5,923 nucleotides of DNA from contig CAYMST010000292.1 of NCBI GenBank assembly GCA_964393115.1, positions 1 through 5,923 on the forward strand, read 5' to 3'. Shown here in pieces: positions 5,201 to 5,923 of the stretch. A model generated the notes under the pieces. That model saw only the letters and a list, made by a program, of their open reading frames with translations. It had not been told where the DNA came from and ran no database searches. Each line of letters starts with the position of its first letter. Within the stretch, counting starts at the first letter, position 1. The translations under genes and the position numbers were made by a program. Source of the stretch: CAYMST01 sp964393115. GTDB lineage: Bacteria; Bacteroidota; Bacteroidia; Cytophagales; Cyclobacteriaceae.

Positions 5201-5923
5201 TTGAAGATCGTTGGCCAACCAGCTGGTCTGAGAACCACCAATGGATATCTCGGTATTAAGTGTATAACTTCGTACTAAATTACCACCAAATGTCAGTGCG
5301 TAATACATATTAGAACTTGGGCAATCAAAAAGCTCTTCTACCACTCCATTCGATCTTTCGTGATTTCCTCTAGTGGCTACAAAAGGAGTCATTCTTCCAT
5401 CTTGCGCTATATGGTCTTGCCAGTCGTCAAACCACTGAATCCATCTTTCGTCTGTATCTGGTCCTGTATAGTCCCCACCAAATAACACAGCATGAGGCCT
5501 TAATTTTGCGACAATACGATTTGCATTTCTTCTTGGCGTACGGTTATTCCGCGAATCACCTCCAGCAATGAAAGAAAGTCTCTGTGAAGGGTTGTCGGGA
5601 AGTGTCTTAAACCAAAACCTTGGGGAAGTTCCTTGACTATCTTTAATCACAAAATAATAAGCAGTGTTAGGTTGCAACCCCGTTAATCTAGCGAACCGAT
5701 TATTCATGCCCTTCGTTGAGGTAGATCGATCCACCCCATGGCTATAGGCGTAAGCACCATAATTGGTACCATGATCTTCCGTGTCGTAATAGACAATAGG
5801 TGAATTTCCTGATTTTTGATTCCAACCAATTACCATAGTCGTGGCAGGATCTGCACGCAACGATATTCTATACTTATCAGTTGCCGCTTTCACAGTAGTG
5901 GAGAAAATCAGTAACAGTACTGA
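2288..5923 (-). CDS. Secreted modular metallophosphoesterase with carbohydrate-binding-type domains and T9SS tail (5' end outside window)
   Basis: This is a very large exported enzyme of at least 1,211 visible residues. Residues are numbered from the GTG at 5893, which is not the true start. Order of parts: signal peptide core (before residue 4); purple-acid-phosphatase-type Fn3 domain (5-98); calcineurin-like metallophosphoesterase (105-356); Ig-like domain (397-485); DNRLRE-type domain (490-667); Ser/Gly linker (672-748); malectin-like domain (749-898); Ser/Gly linker (901-947); CBM6/35-like domain (952-1100); T9SS sorting domain (1118-1201). The likely role is hydrolysis of phosphate mono- or diesters outside the cell, with the accessory domains tethering the enzyme to polysaccharide; the substrate cannot be read from the sequence. 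It appears to be transcribed alone and ends at a strong terminator. Its promoter lies outside the window. The fold assignment is firm; the substrate and the ligand of each accessory domain are inference. Confidence 0.92.
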   Translation of the reverse strand, partial: SVLLLIFSTTVKAATDKYRISLRADPATTMVIGWNQKSGNSPIVYYDTEDHGTNYGAYAYSHGVDRSTSTKGMNNRFARLTGLQPNTAYYFVIKDSQGTSPRFWFKTLPDNPSQRLSFIAGGDSRNNRTPRRNANRIVAKLRPHAVLFGGDYTGPDTDERWIQWFDDWQDHIAQDGRMTPFVATRGNHERSNGVVEELFDCPSSNMYYALTFGGNLVRSYTLNTEISIGGSQTSWLANDLQNSNTIWKIAQYHKPMRPHTRRKGNGSGQYNNWAGLFKDHGVRLVVECDAHTVKTTWPIVPSSGSGSDEGFKRDDENGTVYAGEGCWGAPLRDDDDRKDWTRNTGRFNQVKWIFVDASKIEVRTIKVDNAGSVGSVSDDDIFTAPSNLDIWNPSNGAVVTISNNGSIPAVNLTSPSNATHYNSPETITIRATATDADGSISQVSFYQNGSLIGTDNTSPYEVNWSIPANGSYNLTAVAEDNDNNTATSSAVNITVGVQAVSRTWQISGGNDDAEESGNDGSMYMTSSDLELVADGSKGNQTIGLLFRNINIPKGATINSASIQFTVDESNSGSTSLTIRGEAADNASDFSSSTNNLSNRTLTSASVNWSPSAWNSIGASGANERTPDLSSIIQEIVNRNQWNSNNKLAILITGSGERTAESYNGDAAAAPKLTVNYIIGDSDNGGSSSGGSSGGSSGSSGSSSGGDDGSSSSSSSGSSSSSGGSSSSGGDDSGSSSSSSSSGSSSSGGSSSSGGSTSSPFLKVNFQPSGFSVPAGYVSDVGASFGNRGNGFTYGWLNGSNSETRQRSGSSDARLSSLNHMQKNGSRTWEIEVPNGDYQLHIACGDPQYSDQINSLRVEQTQLNDSDGEDVLDEYDVVVAVSDGRLSIQPGSGASNAKINYVDIVSLASDQGGSSSGGSSSSSSGGTSSSSGGSSSSSSGGTSSSSGGSSSSSSGGNSGVENGCFMEIDGSIFIEAENFAQSGQNNDQVSWQTSSSQSGFSGAGYVTTNDNGAPNLSFGNSSFLRYNIVINSSGDYSFWIRRFSPDGAANSAYIGLDGSRIGGVDNSSSYNSWGWKKMATQSLSAGSHTVDLRRREDGYLVDKIWISRSTNSPSGTGGAENLCPSTARLGIIPSSIGLAIQPTPTTGGFTVSHNGSVESKVALSVIDVKGKTVYTVDFVGNKYFVAEKLQRGIYVVQALVGVKVYSTKLIVK
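2291..2542 (-). other. T9SS C-terminal sorting domain (type A-like)
   Basis: Residues 1118-1201 carry the usual pattern of the Por secretion tail: a Pro/Thr entry (IQPTPTTGGFTV), VALSVIDVKGKTVY, a hydrophobic VAEKLQRGIYVVQA strand and a terminal KLIVK. This domain directs the protein through the type IX secretion system and is normally removed at the surface. The entry reads PTPTTGG where PNPxxG is most common. Its presence is the strongest clue to the host phylum. Confidence 0.88.
2594..3040 (-). other. CBM6/CBM35-like carbohydrate-binding domain
   Basis: Residues 952-1100 open with FIEAENFAQSG, the hallmark first strand of CBM6/35-type domains. Then come SGFSGAGYVTTND, a central LRYNIVINSSGDYSFWIR strand pair, SYNSWGWKKM, LSAGSHTVDLRRREDG and a final DKIWISR strand. 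The layout also resembles C-terminal domains of some glycoside hydrolases such as family 115. Cys953 and Cys1112 flank the domain and could form a disulfide that closes it. The ligand is unknown. Confidence 0.72.
3053..3193 (-). repeat. Ser/Gly-rich linker 2 with 45-base tandem repeats
   Basis: Residues 901-947 consist of a 15-residue unit, GGTSSSSGGSSSSSS, in tandem. The DNA carries two full 45-base copies (3060-3104 and 3105-3149) that differ at only a few positions, and a third copy that matches over its first 23 bases (3150-3172) and then diverges. The near identity points to recent duplication by slippage or unequal crossing-over. Copy number may vary between strains without shifting the frame. 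Confidence 0.92.
3200..3649 (-). other. Malectin-like beta-sandwich domain
   Basis: Residues 749-898 begin LKVNFQPSG, followed by VPAGYVSDVGASFGNRGNGFTYGW, with an SSLNHMQKNGSRTWEIEVPNG core, HIACGDPQYSD, and a closing NAKINYVDIVSL strand. This pattern recurs in secreted polysaccharide-active enzymes and resembles malectin-type carbohydrate-binding folds. It is enclosed by the two Ser/Gly linkers, as expected for an independently folding module. Sugar binding is inferred from the family and not shown by any residue I can identify. Confidence 0.68.
3650..3880 (-). repeat. Ser/Gly-rich linker 1
   Basis: Residues 672-748 are almost only Ser and Gly with two GGDD interruptions. The protein shows about two copies of a 24-25 residue unit beginning GGDD (GGDDGSSSSSSS... 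and GGDDSGSSSSSS...). At DNA level the copies differ, because serine is encoded by a mixture of AGT, AGC and TCN codons. It is a flexible linker between the DNRLRE-type and malectin-like domains. Open frames in other phases across it are composition artefacts. Confidence 0.9.
3893..4705 (-). other. Ig-like domain followed by DNRLRE-type domain
   Basis: Residues 397-485 match the bacterial Ig-like pattern found in many secreted glycosidases: AVNLTSPSNATHY, then ATDADGSISQVSFYQNG, SPYEVNW and AVAEDNDNNTAT (Big_7 type). Residues 490-667 resemble the DNRLRE/CBM96-like beta domain, with SSDLELV, QTIGLLFRNINIPKGA, a NWSP-AW block, SSIIQEIVNR and a final APKLTVNYI strand. Both are non-catalytic. Known relatives are spacer or polysaccharide-binding modules in exported enzymes; binding here is inferred. 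Confidence 0.72.
4826..5881 (-). other. Catalytic region: PAP-like Fn3 domain plus calcineurin-like phosphoesterase
   Basis: Residues 5-98 look like the beta-sandwich that precedes purple acid phosphatase catalytic domains, ending in LQPNTAYYF and a WFKTLPD exit. The catalytic domain shows the metal-binding blocks in order: Asp113 (AGGDSRN), Asp141 (FGGDYTG), Asn177-His178-Glu179 (RGNHE), His243 (QYHKP), and a last block ECDAHTVK with Asp279 and His281. In classical purple acid phosphatases the last block is GHxH and the second is GDxxY. Here Asp replaces the first His, and Gly144 stands where the Fe-binding Tyr would be. Enough ligands remain for a two-metal centre, so an active phosphoesterase is likely, but not a true purple enzyme. 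Confidence 0.85.
5885..5923 (-). other. Signal peptide (C-terminal part) of the phosphoesterase
   Basis: The frame continues upstream of the GTG at 5893 to the window edge and reads SVLLLIFSTTVKA, followed by ATDKY. This is a hydrophobic core plus a V-K-A cleavage motif, as expected for signal peptidase I. Export by Sec agrees with the T9SS tail. There is no lipobox Cys, so the protein is not a lipoprotein. The initiator codon must lie a short distance off the right edge. Confidence 0.87.

Noticed and set aside
1425..5923. Functional link between the two-component pair and the phosphoesterase (for example a phosphate-response module)
   Set aside because: The genes are convergent, no shared regulatory site is visible, and the receiver has no DNA-binding domain.

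Overview
The window looks like chromosomal DNA of a member of the Bacteroidota. It is AT-rich, translation starts lack clear Shine-Dalgarno sequences, and the large secreted protein ends in a type IX secretion (T9SS) C-terminal sorting domain, a system essentially confined to the Bacteroidetes-Chlorobi-Fibrobacteres group. Long Ser/Gly linkers joining carbohydrate-binding-type modules suggest an organism that lives on or digests polysaccharides, perhaps marine. The order or genus cannot be fixed from the sequence.

Layout: (1) Bases 3-1412, plus strand: the 3' part of a membrane histidine kinase gene. The reading frame is open to the left edge, so its sensor region begins outside the window. 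(2) Bases 1425-1820, plus strand, 12 bases downstream: a stand-alone receiver-domain response regulator, probably co-transcribed with the kinase. (3) Bases 1821-2287: a gene-poor spacer between convergent genes. It holds a possible weak terminator for the plus-strand pair and a strong intrinsic terminator for the minus-strand gene. (4) Bases 2288-5923, minus strand: one very long modular gene whose 5' end lies just beyond the right edge. It encodes a signal peptide, a purple-acid-phosphatase-like Fn3 domain, a calcineurin-like metallophosphoesterase, an Ig-like domain, a DNRLRE-type domain, a Ser/Gly linker, a malectin-like domain, a second Ser/Gly linker, a CBM6/35-like domain and a T9SS sorting domain.

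How the parts work together: the kinase and receiver form a plausible phosphorelay pair, but the receiver has no output domain, so its target must be another protein. The minus-strand protein is predicted to cross the inner membrane by Sec and the outer membrane by T9SS, and then to be released or anchored at the cell surface. There its phosphoesterase module would be held near polysaccharide by its accessory domains. Nothing in the sequence ties the two-component pair to regulation of the phosphoesterase; they are only convergent neighbours.

No RNA genes, CRISPR arrays, insertion sequences or attachment sites were seen. Both outer genes are cut by the window edges, and the apparent internal starts (TTG at 210, GTG at 5893) are very probably not the real starts.
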